A model generated the notes under the pieces. It searched no databases. It was given only the letters and a program-made list of their open reading frames with translations, and was not told the origin of the DNA. A stretch of 39,272 nt of DNA, taken from assembly GCA_903928225.1 (NCBI GenBank), contig CAIYPU010000088.1, positions 1-39,272 of the forward strand. The letters are read 5' to 3'. Shown here one piece after another: positions 25,509 to 33,744 of the stretch. The stretch comes from an uncultured Chlorobiaceae bacterium (GTDB lineage: Bacteria > Bacteroidota > Chlorobiia > Chlorobiales > Chlorobiaceae). The position numbers were made by a program, and so were the translations under genes. Numbering within the stretch: the stretch's first letter is position 1; each line of letters starts with the position of its first letter.

Positions 25509-25924
25509 GGCGATATAAATTCACGATTGCCGGAAACAGGTACAACGTCGAAATCAAGTCGCTTGACGACCTTGCAGCTGAAATCGAGGTGAACGGGACA
25601 TCCTATGCCGTCGAGCTCGGCCAGGAAATACCCAGGCCCCAGACCCCCAAACTGGTCCGTTCTTCGCCGACAGTTCCCCCGAAGCCGCCGGAACCGCTCA
25701 ACAAGCCGGGGATAAGCCTCATCAGGGCACCCCTGCCCGGCACGATCATCGCCATCAACGTTGAGCCGGGTATGACCATAGCCCTCGACCAGCCGGTCCT
25801 GGTGCTCGAAGCCATGAAAATGGAAAACAATATTTTTGCTGAAAAACTCGGGACCGTCAAAGAGGTAAGGGTCGCAGTCGGCGACACCGTCATGCAGGGG
25901 GATGTCCTGATAGAAATCGAATGA
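25505..25924 (+). CDS. mmdC: Biotin carboxyl carrier protein of Na+-decarboxylase
   Basis: The 139-residue protein carries biotin on the lysine of EAMKMEN, about 30 residues from the C-terminus. It consists of an N-terminal part (about 1-45), a proline-rich flexible linker (about 50-75) and the biotinyl domain (about 76-139), as in MmdC/GcdC carriers. It shuttles CO2 from the carboxyltransferase to the membrane beta subunit. The ATG at 25505 overlaps the previous stop; the frame is open further upstream but is not the real start. Confidence 0.92.
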   Translation: MRRYKFTIAGNRYNVEIKSLDDLAAEIEVNGTSYAVELGQEIPRPQTPKLVRSSPTVPPKPPEPLNKPGISLIRAPLPGTIIAINVEPGMTIALDQPVLVLEAMKMENNIFAEKLGTVKEVRVAVGDTVMQGDVLIEIE

Positions 25925-25931
25925 TACCGCA

Positions 25932-27068
25932 ATGGAAGGAATAACGCACTTTTTCCAACATACCGGTTTTGCAGGAGCTGCGCCGGGCAATCTGCTGATG
26001 ATCTTCGTAGGGCTGCTGTTCATCTGGCTCGCCATCCGTTTCGAATATGAACCGCTGCTGCTGCTGCCTATCGGGTTCGGGATCCTGCTCGGCAACATCC
26101 CCCTGCCATGGCAGCCCGGACTGCAGATCGGGGTGCAGGAAGAGGGCAGCGTGATGAACCTGCTCTACATGGGGGTACTGAAAGGGGTCTTTCCGCCGCT
26201 GATCTTCCTCGGCATCGGCGCGATGACCGATTTTTCACCGCTCATTTCGAACCCGAAGCTCATCCTGCTCGGTGCTGCGGCACAGCTCGGCATTTTCCTG
26301 ACCTATATCGGTGCCATAACCCTCGGGTTCGGAAACCTCGACTCGGCAGCCATAGGAATCATCGGAGGAGCTGATGGTCCTTCGGCGATCTTCCTTTCAT
26401 CGAGGCTCGCTCCGCACCTCATCGGGGCCATAACCATCGCTGCCTATATCTACATGGCCCTCATTCCCGTCATCCAGCCACCGGTCATGCGGCTGCTCAC
26501 AACGGAAAAAGAGCGGAAGATCAGAATGAAACCACCCCGTTCGGTTTCACGAAAAGAAAAGGTCCTCTTCCCGGTCATCGGTGTACTCCTGACGGGGTTC
26601 ATTGCACCGGCTTCGCTTCCGCTTCTCGGCATGCTGTTCCTTGGAAACCTTCTCAGGGAGTCGATGGTGACCGCGAGGCTCGCCGACACGGCAAGGAACG
26701 CGCTGATCGATGTCGTCAGCATCATCCTCGGGGTAACGATAGGCGCTTCAGCACAGGCGACGACCTTCCTGACCAGGAATTCGCTCCAGATCTTCATCCT
26801 CGGCGCGGGTGCTTTCGTGATTTCGACAGCGGGCGGGGTGCTGTTCGCGAAAATGATGAACCTCGTGCTTCCTGAGGAGAGCAAGGTGAACCCGCTCATC
26901 GGGGCCGCAGGCGTATCCGCCGTACCGAACAGCGCGCAGGTGGCCCACCGGGAAGGGCTCAGGGCCGATCCGACGAACCACCTGATCATGCACGCCATGG
27001 CTCCTAACGTTGCCGGGGTCATCGGATCAGCCCTCGCGGCAGGCATCATGCTGGGCTATCTCTTGTAA
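25932..27068 (+). CDS. mmdB: Na+-translocating decarboxylase beta subunit
   Basis: This 378-residue polytopic membrane protein (about ten helices) is the OadB/MmdB/GcdB subunit that decarboxylates carboxybiotin and exports Na+. The hallmark IGIIGGADGPSAIF is present in the middle, with a second conserved region GAAGVSAVPNSAQVAHREG near the C-terminus. It starts 7 bases after mmdC and ends the operon. The complete set means decarboxylation of an acyl-CoA can be coupled to a sodium gradient. In a phototroph this may serve dark metabolism or, run in reverse, carboxylation. Confidence 0.94.
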   Translation: MEGITHFFQHTGFAGAAPGNLLMIFVGLLFIWLAIRFEYEPLLLLPIGFGILLGNIPLPWQPGLQIGVQEEGSVMNLLYMGVLKGVFPPLIFLGIGAMTDFSPLISNPKLILLGAAAQLGIFLTYIGAITLGFGNLDSAAIGIIGGADGPSAIFLSSRLAPHLIGAITIAAYIYMALIPVIQPPVMRLLTTEKERKIRMKPPRSVSRKEKVLFPVIGVLLTGFIAPASLPLLGMLFLGNLLRESMVTARLADTARNALIDVVSIILGVTIGASAQATTFLTRNSLQIFILGAGAFVISTAGGVLFAKMMNLVLPEESKVNPLIGAAGVSAVPNSAQVAHREGLRADPTNHLIMHAMAPNVAGVIGSALAAGIMLGYLL

Positions 27069-27086
27069 TCAGTATACGGTGCACCT

Positions 27087-27842
27087 CTAACGCATACCCT
27101 CTCCGAGGGGATGCCTGCGCTCAAACGAACGGACAGCCTCCTGCATGTTCCATCCGGAAGGGGGCGTGCTCCTGAGGCGGTCAGCAACCTGTTTCAACCC
27201 TGCAGCCATCGATGCCCGTTCAGCATCAGGCACCGAGCAGAACACCGAACCGAGGTGGTTCCGCTGCACATGGAGCGAAAGTTCGTAAACCCCGGTCGTG
27301 ACGATACCGTAGTAAAAATCCTGGACATTCCAGTCGAGGATGTCGGAAAGCACTTCGAGGAACAGCGGTTCCGCGAGACCTTCCATAAATGCGAGCTGCA
27401 GCCGTACAAGGGGATAATACGGTTCCATGAAACAGGCCATCCGCATCCTGAAACGCCTTTTTTCAAGTGCGGCGGCAATCGGCGGCGCTTCACGGTCCAC
27501 GCCCTCGTAACCCAGGTCGATGAGGATCCGCGAAAGGCCTCCAAGTGATGCCAGGGCCGGCATGTTGGGCTCTATGTTGCCCGGATAACCGAATATCCTC
27601 GGGTTCTCCCCGCCAAGGGTCATCGTTCCCCTGATCTTCGAGAGCCTCATGCTCGACCCGCTCCCCTGTGGAAGGCCCCTGATCATGTCAGAATATTTCG
27701 GGTCCGCGTCAGCAAAACGCTTCCCCGAGCTCCAGCCGGCAAGACCCTCGAAAATCGATGCGATATCGATTTTCCCGAGGTCCGGCACAGGTTGTTGCGG
27801 ACGCTCCGGCTCTTTCTGGAATAACATGTCGAAAAAACCCAT
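27087..27842 (-). CDS. Conserved-looking hypothetical protein
   Basis: I do not recognise this 251-residue soluble protein. It has no signal peptide or membrane helix. The first part (1-85) is Gly/Pro-rich with DLGKIDIASIFEGLAGW. The rest is mostly helical with RMRMACFMEPYYPLVRLQLAF and DWNVQDFYYGIVTTGVYEL. A good ribosome site (ACGGAGGA) six bases before the ATG and normal codon use support a real gene. It is convergent with mmdB (18 bp apart) and divergent from hemB. No function can be proposed. Confidence 0.75.
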   Translation of the reverse strand: MGFFDMLFQKEPERPQQPVPDLGKIDIASIFEGLAGWSSGKRFADADPKYSDMIRGLPQGSGSSMRLSKIRGTMTLGGENPRIFGYPGNIEPNMPALASLGGLSRILIDLGYEGVDREAPPIAAALEKRRFRMRMACFMEPYYPLVRLQLAFMEGLAEPLFLEVLSDILDWNVQDFYYGIVTTGVYELSLHVQRNHLGSVFCSVPDAERASMAAGLKQVADRLRSTPPSGWNMQEAVRSFERRHPLGEGMR

Positions 27843-27905
27843 TCCATCCTCCGTTTCATGGTTCCCTGGAAATAAAGCGCAAACATGTTCGATAAAGGAA
27901 TATAA

Positions 27906-29033
<1,128 letters not shown>

Positions 29034-29065
29034 GGCATACCGTTTCCGAAAGCATCATTCACCAC

Positions 29066-29102
29066 GCCCGGCTGCAGTTCCAAGAGTCAGCCGGGCATTT
29101 TT
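29066..29102 (+). terminator. Intrinsic terminator after hemB
   Basis: GCCCGGCTG (29066-29074) and CAGCCGGGC (29088-29096) form a perfect 9-bp GC-rich stem with a 13-base loop, followed by ATTTTT. It ends 13 bases before aroC on the same strand, so aroC needs read-through or a promoter inside this element. Confidence 0.85.
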
Positions 29103-29115
29103 AATCCGGAAAACC

Positions 29116-30309
29116 ATGATACGTTATTTTACCGCAGGTGAATCCCATGGCCCTGCCCTTTCAGCGATTGTCGAAGGGCTGCCGGCCGGGGTCCCCGTAT
29201 CTCCTGAAGATATCAACGGACAGCTTGCCCGCAGGCAGCAGGGATACGGCAGGGGCGGCCGCATGAAAATCGAGACCGACCGGGCGGAGGTGCTTTCGGG
29301 TCTCCGCTTTGGCAGGACCATCGGCTCACCGGTTTCCCTCATCATACGGAACCGCGACTGGGAAAACTGGACGAAAACCATGGCCCAGTTTGAAAAACCT
29401 TCGGACGAGATCCCGAAAATTTCCATTCCGAGGCCCGGCCATGCCGATCTCGCGGGCAGGCTCAAGTACGGCTTCGACGACATCCGGCCCGTCATCGAAC
29501 GCTCATCCGCGCGGGAAACCGCTGCTCGTGTTGCTGCCGGCGCCCTTTCGAGGGCATTCCTCAGGGCCCTCGGCATTGAAATCGGAAGCTATGTTTCCTC
29601 GATTGGGCCAGCCGGAGGCAATGTTCCGTCATCGAAGCTCCTGGAACTGCTCGAAACAGGGGCTGAAACCCTTGCAGCGGAAGCCGACCGCTCCCAGGTG
29701 CGCATGCTCTCCGAAGCCGATGAAACGGAAGCGATTGCCGCCATCGATGCGGTAAAGGAGCAGGGCGATACGCTGGGTGGGGTCATCGAAGTGTTCATCA
29801 CCGGAGTGCCGCTCGGGTTCGGCAGCTATGTGCAGCACGACCGCAGGCTGGACGCGGCCCTTGCCTCGGCCATCATGTCGATCCAGGCCATCAAGGGGGT
29901 CGAAATCGGACCTGCCTTCGAAAATACCCGGAAACCCGGGTCGCAGGTCCATGACGAATTCCTCTTCGCAGCGGGAGAAGTCCCCGCGAGGAAAACGAAC
30001 CGTGCAGGAGGGCTTGAAGGAAGTATGTCGAGCGGCCAGTTCATACACCTGCGGGCAGCTATGAAACCGATATCGTCGCTGCTGTCGCCTCTCGGCTCGT
30101 TCGATTTCGAAACGATGAAACCTACGCTCTCACGCTTCGAACGAAGCGATACCTGCGCGGTCCCGGCTGCAGGTGTCGTCGCCGAGGCAGCCGTAGCACC
30201 GGTGATAGCGAACGCCATCCTGGAAAAGCTCGGCGGGGACCATCTCGCGGAGATCCTCGAAAGGCTGGAACTTCACCGCGAAAAAATCAGGAACATCTTC
30301 AGGGCTTAA
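29116..30309 (+). CDS. aroC: Chorismate synthase
   Basis: AroC converts EPSP to chorismate, the last common step to aromatic amino acids, folates and quinones; it needs reduced FMN. The 397-residue protein shows GESHGPALSAIVEG at residues 8-21 (H11 is a catalytic acid candidate), RQQGYGRGGRMKIE, and RSSARETAARVAAGA. The length fits the longer bacterial type. It follows the hemB terminator by 13 bp without a clear ribosome site. The stop codon overlaps that of the convergent cysE gene within TTAA. Confidence 0.97.
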   Translation: MIRYFTAGESHGPALSAIVEGLPAGVPVSPEDINGQLARRQQGYGRGGRMKIETDRAEVLSGLRFGRTIGSPVSLIIRNRDWENWTKTMAQFEKPSDEIPKISIPRPGHADLAGRLKYGFDDIRPVIERSSARETAARVAAGALSRAFLRALGIEIGSYVSSIGPAGGNVPSSKLLELLETGAETLAAEADRSQVRMLSEADETEAIAAIDAVKEQGDTLGGVIEVFITGVPLGFGSYVQHDRRLDAALASAIMSIQAIKGVEIGPAFENTRKPGSQVHDEFLFAAGEVPARKTNRAGGLEGSMSSGQFIHLRAAMKPISSLLSPLGSFDFETMKPTLSRFERSDTCAVPAAGVVAEAAVAPVIANAILEKLGGDHLAEILERLELHREKIRNIFRA

Positions 30310-31118
30310 GCAAGAGCGTCGTCGCCCGCCTCGGAAGCAACCACTTTCTGGTTCATATCAAGCGACGGCTCCGCAACTTCGGTCTTTCCGACAATCTGGG
30401 CGGGCACGCCGACAACCGTGTAGTGCGGCGGAACATCGTCGAGCACCACGCTGCCCGCCCCGACTTTCGATCCCTCGCCGATCTCGACATTGCCGAGTAT
30501 CTTCGCTCCCGCGCCGATCAGCACGGATTTCCTCACCTTGGGATGACGGTCACCCGTCTCCTTGCCGGTGCCACCAAGCGTCACTTCATGCAGGATCGAA
30601 ACATTGTCTTCAACCACCGCGGTTTCGCCGATAACAAGGCTTGTGGCGTGATCGAACAGAATACCCTTGCCGATAACTGCCGCCGGGTGGATATCCACCG
30701 AAAAGACTTCCGACATGCGGTTCTGGATAAAATATGCCATGGTTTTCCTGCCGTTATTCCAGAGCCAGTGCGCAAGTCGGTATGCCTGAAGCGCCTGGAA
30801 CCCTTTGAGGAACAGCATGATCTCGAAATAGTTGACGGCAGCAGGATCGCGCTGCTGGGTCGCGACCAGGTCGCATGCCGCATGTTCTACCTCTTCGGGG
30901 CACTGGTGGTAAAAATCCTCAAAAAGCCCCTGAAGCACAGGCGGAGGAAAATGCTTCGATCCGAGCTTGACGGAAAGGAGCATCGCCAGCGAATCCGCGA
31001 AATTGTCGAACCGCAGGATATGCTGCTCGAGGAATATGCTTATTTGCGGATCGCGCTCGCACTCATTGGATGTTTCCGCAACGATTCTTGTCCAGATATT
31101 TTTTAAATCGACTTCCAT
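30306..31118 (-). CDS. cysE: Serine O-acetyltransferase
   Basis: CysE acetylates serine to O-acetylserine for cysteine synthesis, which assimilates sulfide in these bacteria. The 270-residue protein has the N-terminal helical SAT domain (about 1-140) and a left-handed beta-helix of hexapeptide repeats (HPAAVIGKGILFDH, VTLGGTGKETGDRHPKV, VLIGAGAKILGNVEIG). The catalytic His/Asp pair is in the DIHPAA/GILFDHAT region. A GGGAG ribosome site lies close before the ATG. The stop shares four bases with that of aroC. Confidence 0.95.
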   Translation of the reverse strand: MEVDLKNIWTRIVAETSNECERDPQISIFLEQHILRFDNFADSLAMLLSVKLGSKHFPPPVLQGLFEDFYHQCPEEVEHAACDLVATQQRDPAAVNYFEIMLFLKGFQALQAYRLAHWLWNNGRKTMAYFIQNRMSEVFSVDIHPAAVIGKGILFDHATSLVIGETAVVEDNVSILHEVTLGGTGKETGDRHPKVRKSVLIGAGAKILGNVEIGEGSKVGAGSVVLDDVPPHYTVVGVPAQIVGKTEVAEPSLDMNQKVVASEAGDDALA

Positions 31119-31467
31119 AACTCCCTTTTGCGGTTCTCGTTCCGCACTATGATTCTGTAAAACCGAAAAAAATAACCCTGCGGGAAATCATTGCCCGGGC
31201 CATTTCTCTGACACGTTTACGATGTAAACCATCCACCGGTCGTAAATAATTCACCTTACGCTCCCGCCGGCGTTCCGGAATTTATAAAAAATCATGGTGA
31301 ATGCGTATCCGGACCATGCAATGTTTCAGCGGAAACAATGCCGCAGAACTGCGAACAAGTGGTTTTTACAGACGAACCCTGGCCTGCGGACAGAAACATG
31401 ATCAGATTCTTTAAATTTCATTTTATCATGTATCTTTCGGCATTTTGCCGACCTTTCAGCTGGAACC
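31119..31467. other. Intergenic region between cysE and queD
   Basis: These 349 bp separate divergent genes and hold their promoters, but no hexamer pair is convincing. I looked for a preQ1-type leader before queD because the stretch near 31280-31300 is A-rich after a C/G hairpin, but the conserved preQ1 aptamer core was not found. No small gene is supported. Confidence 0.55.
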
Positions 31468-31911
31468 ATGCGCATATCAAGGAAGATAGAGATCGATTAC
31501 GGCCATACCCTGCCGAACAGCTACTCATTCTGCAACCAGATCCACGGCCACCGAGGTGTCGTCGTGGCGACCGTCGAGGGAAAAGTCGTGAACCGCTCCG
31601 GCGACGGAGAGGAAGGCATGGTCATGGACTTCAAGTTCCTGAAGGAAATCATGATCCAGCATATCCACGACAGGCTCGACCATGGCTTCGCGGTATGGAA
31701 ACACGACTACGAAGACCTTGAGTTCATCACCAGGCGCAATTCACGGGTACTGATAACCGATGAACCGCCTACAGCCGAATGCCTTGCGAAATGGGCGTTC
31801 AACGAAATCCGGGACCGCCTTCCGGATGGAATAACGCTCAGGCACATCCGCTGGTACGAAACTCCCAATAATTATGCGGAGTACGACGGCAACGAAACCG
31901 GCATTTCCTGA
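31468..31911 (+). CDS. queD: 6-carboxy-5,6,7,8-tetrahydropterin synthase
   Basis: QueD converts dihydroneopterin triphosphate to 6-carboxytetrahydropterin in the queuosine/7-deazaguanine pathway. The 147-residue protein keeps the zinc histidines H13 (YGHTLPN), H26 and H28 (IHGHR), the catalytic cysteine C22 (FCNQIHGH), and the pterin-binding glutamate in the WYETPNNYAEY segment. The start is the ATG at 31468. It stands alone; other que genes are not in the window. A pterin synthase (PTPS) role of broader type cannot be excluded. Confidence 0.92.
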   Translation: MRISRKIEIDYGHTLPNSYSFCNQIHGHRGVVVATVEGKVVNRSGDGEEGMVMDFKFLKEIMIQHIHDRLDHGFAVWKHDYEDLEFITRRNSRVLITDEPPTAECLAKWAFNEIRDRLPDGITLRHIRWYETPNNYAEYDGNETGIS

Positions 31912-31938
31912 AACCCCCGAACAAAGCACTCATAGCTT

Positions 31939-31953
31939 GCAATCATCGATTGC
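31939..31953. repeat. Short perfect dyad after queD
   Basis: GCAATC-ATC-GATTGC is a 6-bp perfect dyad with a 3-base loop 27 bp after the queD stop. No T run follows, so a terminator role is doubtful. Confidence 0.3.
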
Positions 31954-32160
31954 CGTGATGCTGAAACACCTCCCGGCTGAACCAGCATATAACGCAAGGT
32001 CCGAACAGAATCCTTCCCCTGATATTATTTTTTTTCTGAAGCGCAGGATTAAAAAAAATTCATCGTCATACATTGTGAACTCCTCGATGACACTTGTAAA
32101 TCATGATATCAAAGGGAGTAAGAGATGTTGCTCATTTTGTAAACGTAAATGTGAATAACG

Positions 32161-32685
32161 ATGAAAAAAAGTTTCTTGATGGTCACGGGTATCGCAGGAA
32201 TGCTTCTCGGCTCACCGGTAACGGATGCGTTCGCCTGGGACGGACCGGGAAGGCATTCCCAGGTAATTGTTATCGACAGCAGGCCTGACTTCATTTACCT
32301 TTCGAAACCCGGCTTTCACGTATCCTTCAACGGTTCGAACGATATCATTTTCTACGGGAACCGTTACTTCCTCTTCCGTGACGGCGTATGGTACCGTGCA
32401 TCGAACTACCGCGGCCCCTGGGTGATCGTCAGGTACGAGTCGCTTCCCTCGAGAATCAGGCACTACCGCTGGGAAGAACTGAGAAGGTACCGCGACAGGG
32501 AGTACCAGAGGCACGACCGCAGGTACTGGGACAACCGTTTCGAACATGACCGGCGCCGCTATGACGGACCCGGACCGAATGCAGGTCCGATACCTCCGCC
32601 TCCGCCTCCCGCAGGGCCCGGCGGCGGACCTAATGGCAACCAGGGTCCGGGCAATCCAGGACCGGGAGGCCCCGGCCCGAGGTGA
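32161..32685 (+). CDS. Secreted protein with Arg/Tyr-rich middle and Pro/Gly tail
   Basis: The 174-residue protein has a signal peptide (KKSFLMVTGIAGMLLG) with probable cleavage after A25 (DAFA). The mature part contains NRYFLFRDGVWYRASNYRGP and an LRRYRDREYQRHD-like region rich in Arg and Tyr, then a tail of mainly Pro and Gly (about residues 135-174) ending GPGGPGPR. Proteins with this YxGPW...LP...RRYRW pattern are small uncharacterised periplasmic or envelope proteins. The ATG at 32161 follows in-frame stops. A terminator comes 55 bp after the stop. Function unknown. Confidence 0.75.
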   Translation: MKKSFLMVTGIAGMLLGSPVTDAFAWDGPGRHSQVIVIDSRPDFIYLSKPGFHVSFNGSNDIIFYGNRYFLFRDGVWYRASNYRGPWVIVRYESLPSRIRHYRWEELRRYRDREYQRHDRRYWDNRFEHDRRRYDGPGPNAGPIPPPPPPAGPGGGPNGNQGPGNPGPGGPGPR

Positions 32686-32739
32686 TGCGGCCTTCGGGAA
32701 ACCCGGATAAATCTTGTTGTCTGAGTTGTTGATCTCAAA

Positions 32740-32778
32740 AAAAGGAAAGGGAGCCATTGCCGGGTTCCCTTTCCTTTT
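32740..32778. terminator. Bidirectional terminator between convergent genes
   Basis: AAAAGGAAAGGGA (32740-32752) and TCCCTTTCCTTTT (32766-32778) form a perfect 13-bp stem with a 13-base loop. A runs on the left and T runs on the right serve both strands: the secreted-protein gene (+) and the radical SAM gene (-). Confidence 0.85.
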
Positions 32779-32781
32779 CTA

Positions 32782-33732
32782 TCATTCTTTTTCGCCTTTC
32801 ATGACCCAGTAAGGCTCTCCATGATGATCGACGATGGCGAACCTGCCGGACTTGAGCAGGGAGGTCATCGCATCGGAAGCTTTCTGGCGATCGCCGGAAA
32901 AACAGTTTTCGACCGCTTTCTGCAGTTCACGCTGCTGGACAGGATGGCGGGAAACAATCGCCGTAACGGCCTCGAGAAGATCCGTTTCCGCCGAGAGGTC
33001 CATGACGCCTTTTGCGGGATGCACGACCGGGGCAACCTCCGAAAAAACAGCAATCGCGCGTTTGATGCGTTCTTCGGAAGGAAGGTGCACCACCTGATCC
33101 GGTGCCGGCCTTGTCGGAAGGACGATATGGACCATGTCGGGACCGATTTCCCTGAGGGCTTCGGCTATGTCCGTCAGCGCCTCGTCGGAATCGTTGATCC
33201 CCCCGAGCAGCATGACCTCGATCCACAATTTCCCCCGGTATTCCTTCCTGAGCGCGGCAAGCCCTTCGACATGCCGGTGGAAACCGAGGTCGTGAGCGGG
33301 CCTCCCTATTCGATCGTGCAGCGCTTCCGAGCCGGCGTTGAGTGAAGGCATGATTGCATCGGCTTCGAGCACTTCCCTTCGGACTTCAGGGAGATAAAAC
33401 AGGGATCCGTTGGTAATCACGGCAACCGGAATGGACGTCAGTTTTTTCACTTCCGAAATCAACCAGCCGATTCCCTTGTAGAGCATGGTCTCGCCGGACC
33501 CCACGAAGGTTATCCAGTCTATGGCCCGCTTCTCCTCGATTGCCCTGCGGATTTCATCGAGGATCTCCTCCTTCGGGAAAAATTCCTGCCTTTCGGTAAT
33601 GAGCTTGCGGGTCTTGCCCAGCTGGCAGTAGATACAGTTCCAGGTGCAGCTCTTGGGCGGCAGCAGATCGACCCCGAGAGACTGGCCGAGGCGTTTGGAC
33701 GACAGCGGTCCGAACACGTGTTTCATATCCAT
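32782..33732 (-). CDS. Radical SAM protein, COG0731-like
   Basis: The 316-residue protein has a radical SAM motif CTWNCIYCQLG (C29, C33, C36) in an N-terminal setting (FGPLSSKRLGQSLGVDLLP) typical of the COG0731 group, wrongly annotated in places as wyosine-type enzymes. A GSGETMLYKG segment binds SAM. The last 70 residues form a small helical, possibly winged-helix domain (LQKAVENCFSGDRQKASDAM). Its function is not established. Two ATGs (33732, 33726) share a GAGGGGGCGGGAG ribosome site; either may serve. It begins 12 bp after the PucC-like gene on the same strand. Confidence 0.85.
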   Translation of the reverse strand: MDMKHVFGPLSSKRLGQSLGVDLLPPKSCTWNCIYCQLGKTRKLITERQEFFPKEEILDEIRRAIEEKRAIDWITFVGSGETMLYKGIGWLISEVKKLTSIPVAVITNGSLFYLPEVRREVLEADAIMPSLNAGSEALHDRIGRPAHDLGFHRHVEGLAALRKEYRGKLWIEVMLLGGINDSDEALTDIAEALREIGPDMVHIVLPTRPAPDQVVHLPSEERIKRAIAVFSEVAPVVHPAKGVMDLSAETDLLEAVTAIVSRHPVQQRELQKAVENCFSGDRQKASDAMTSLLKSGRFAIVDHHGEPYWVMKGEKE

Positions 33733-33744
33733 TCTCCCGCCCCC

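Noticed and set aside
31240-31310. preQ1 riboswitch before queD
   Set aside because: The A-rich stretch after a C/G hairpin looked suggestive, but the conserved aptamer core and pseudoknot pairing are absent.
31338-31721. 127-aa plus-strand open frame overlapping queD
   Set aside because: Out of frame with queD, whose zinc and catalytic residues are intact.
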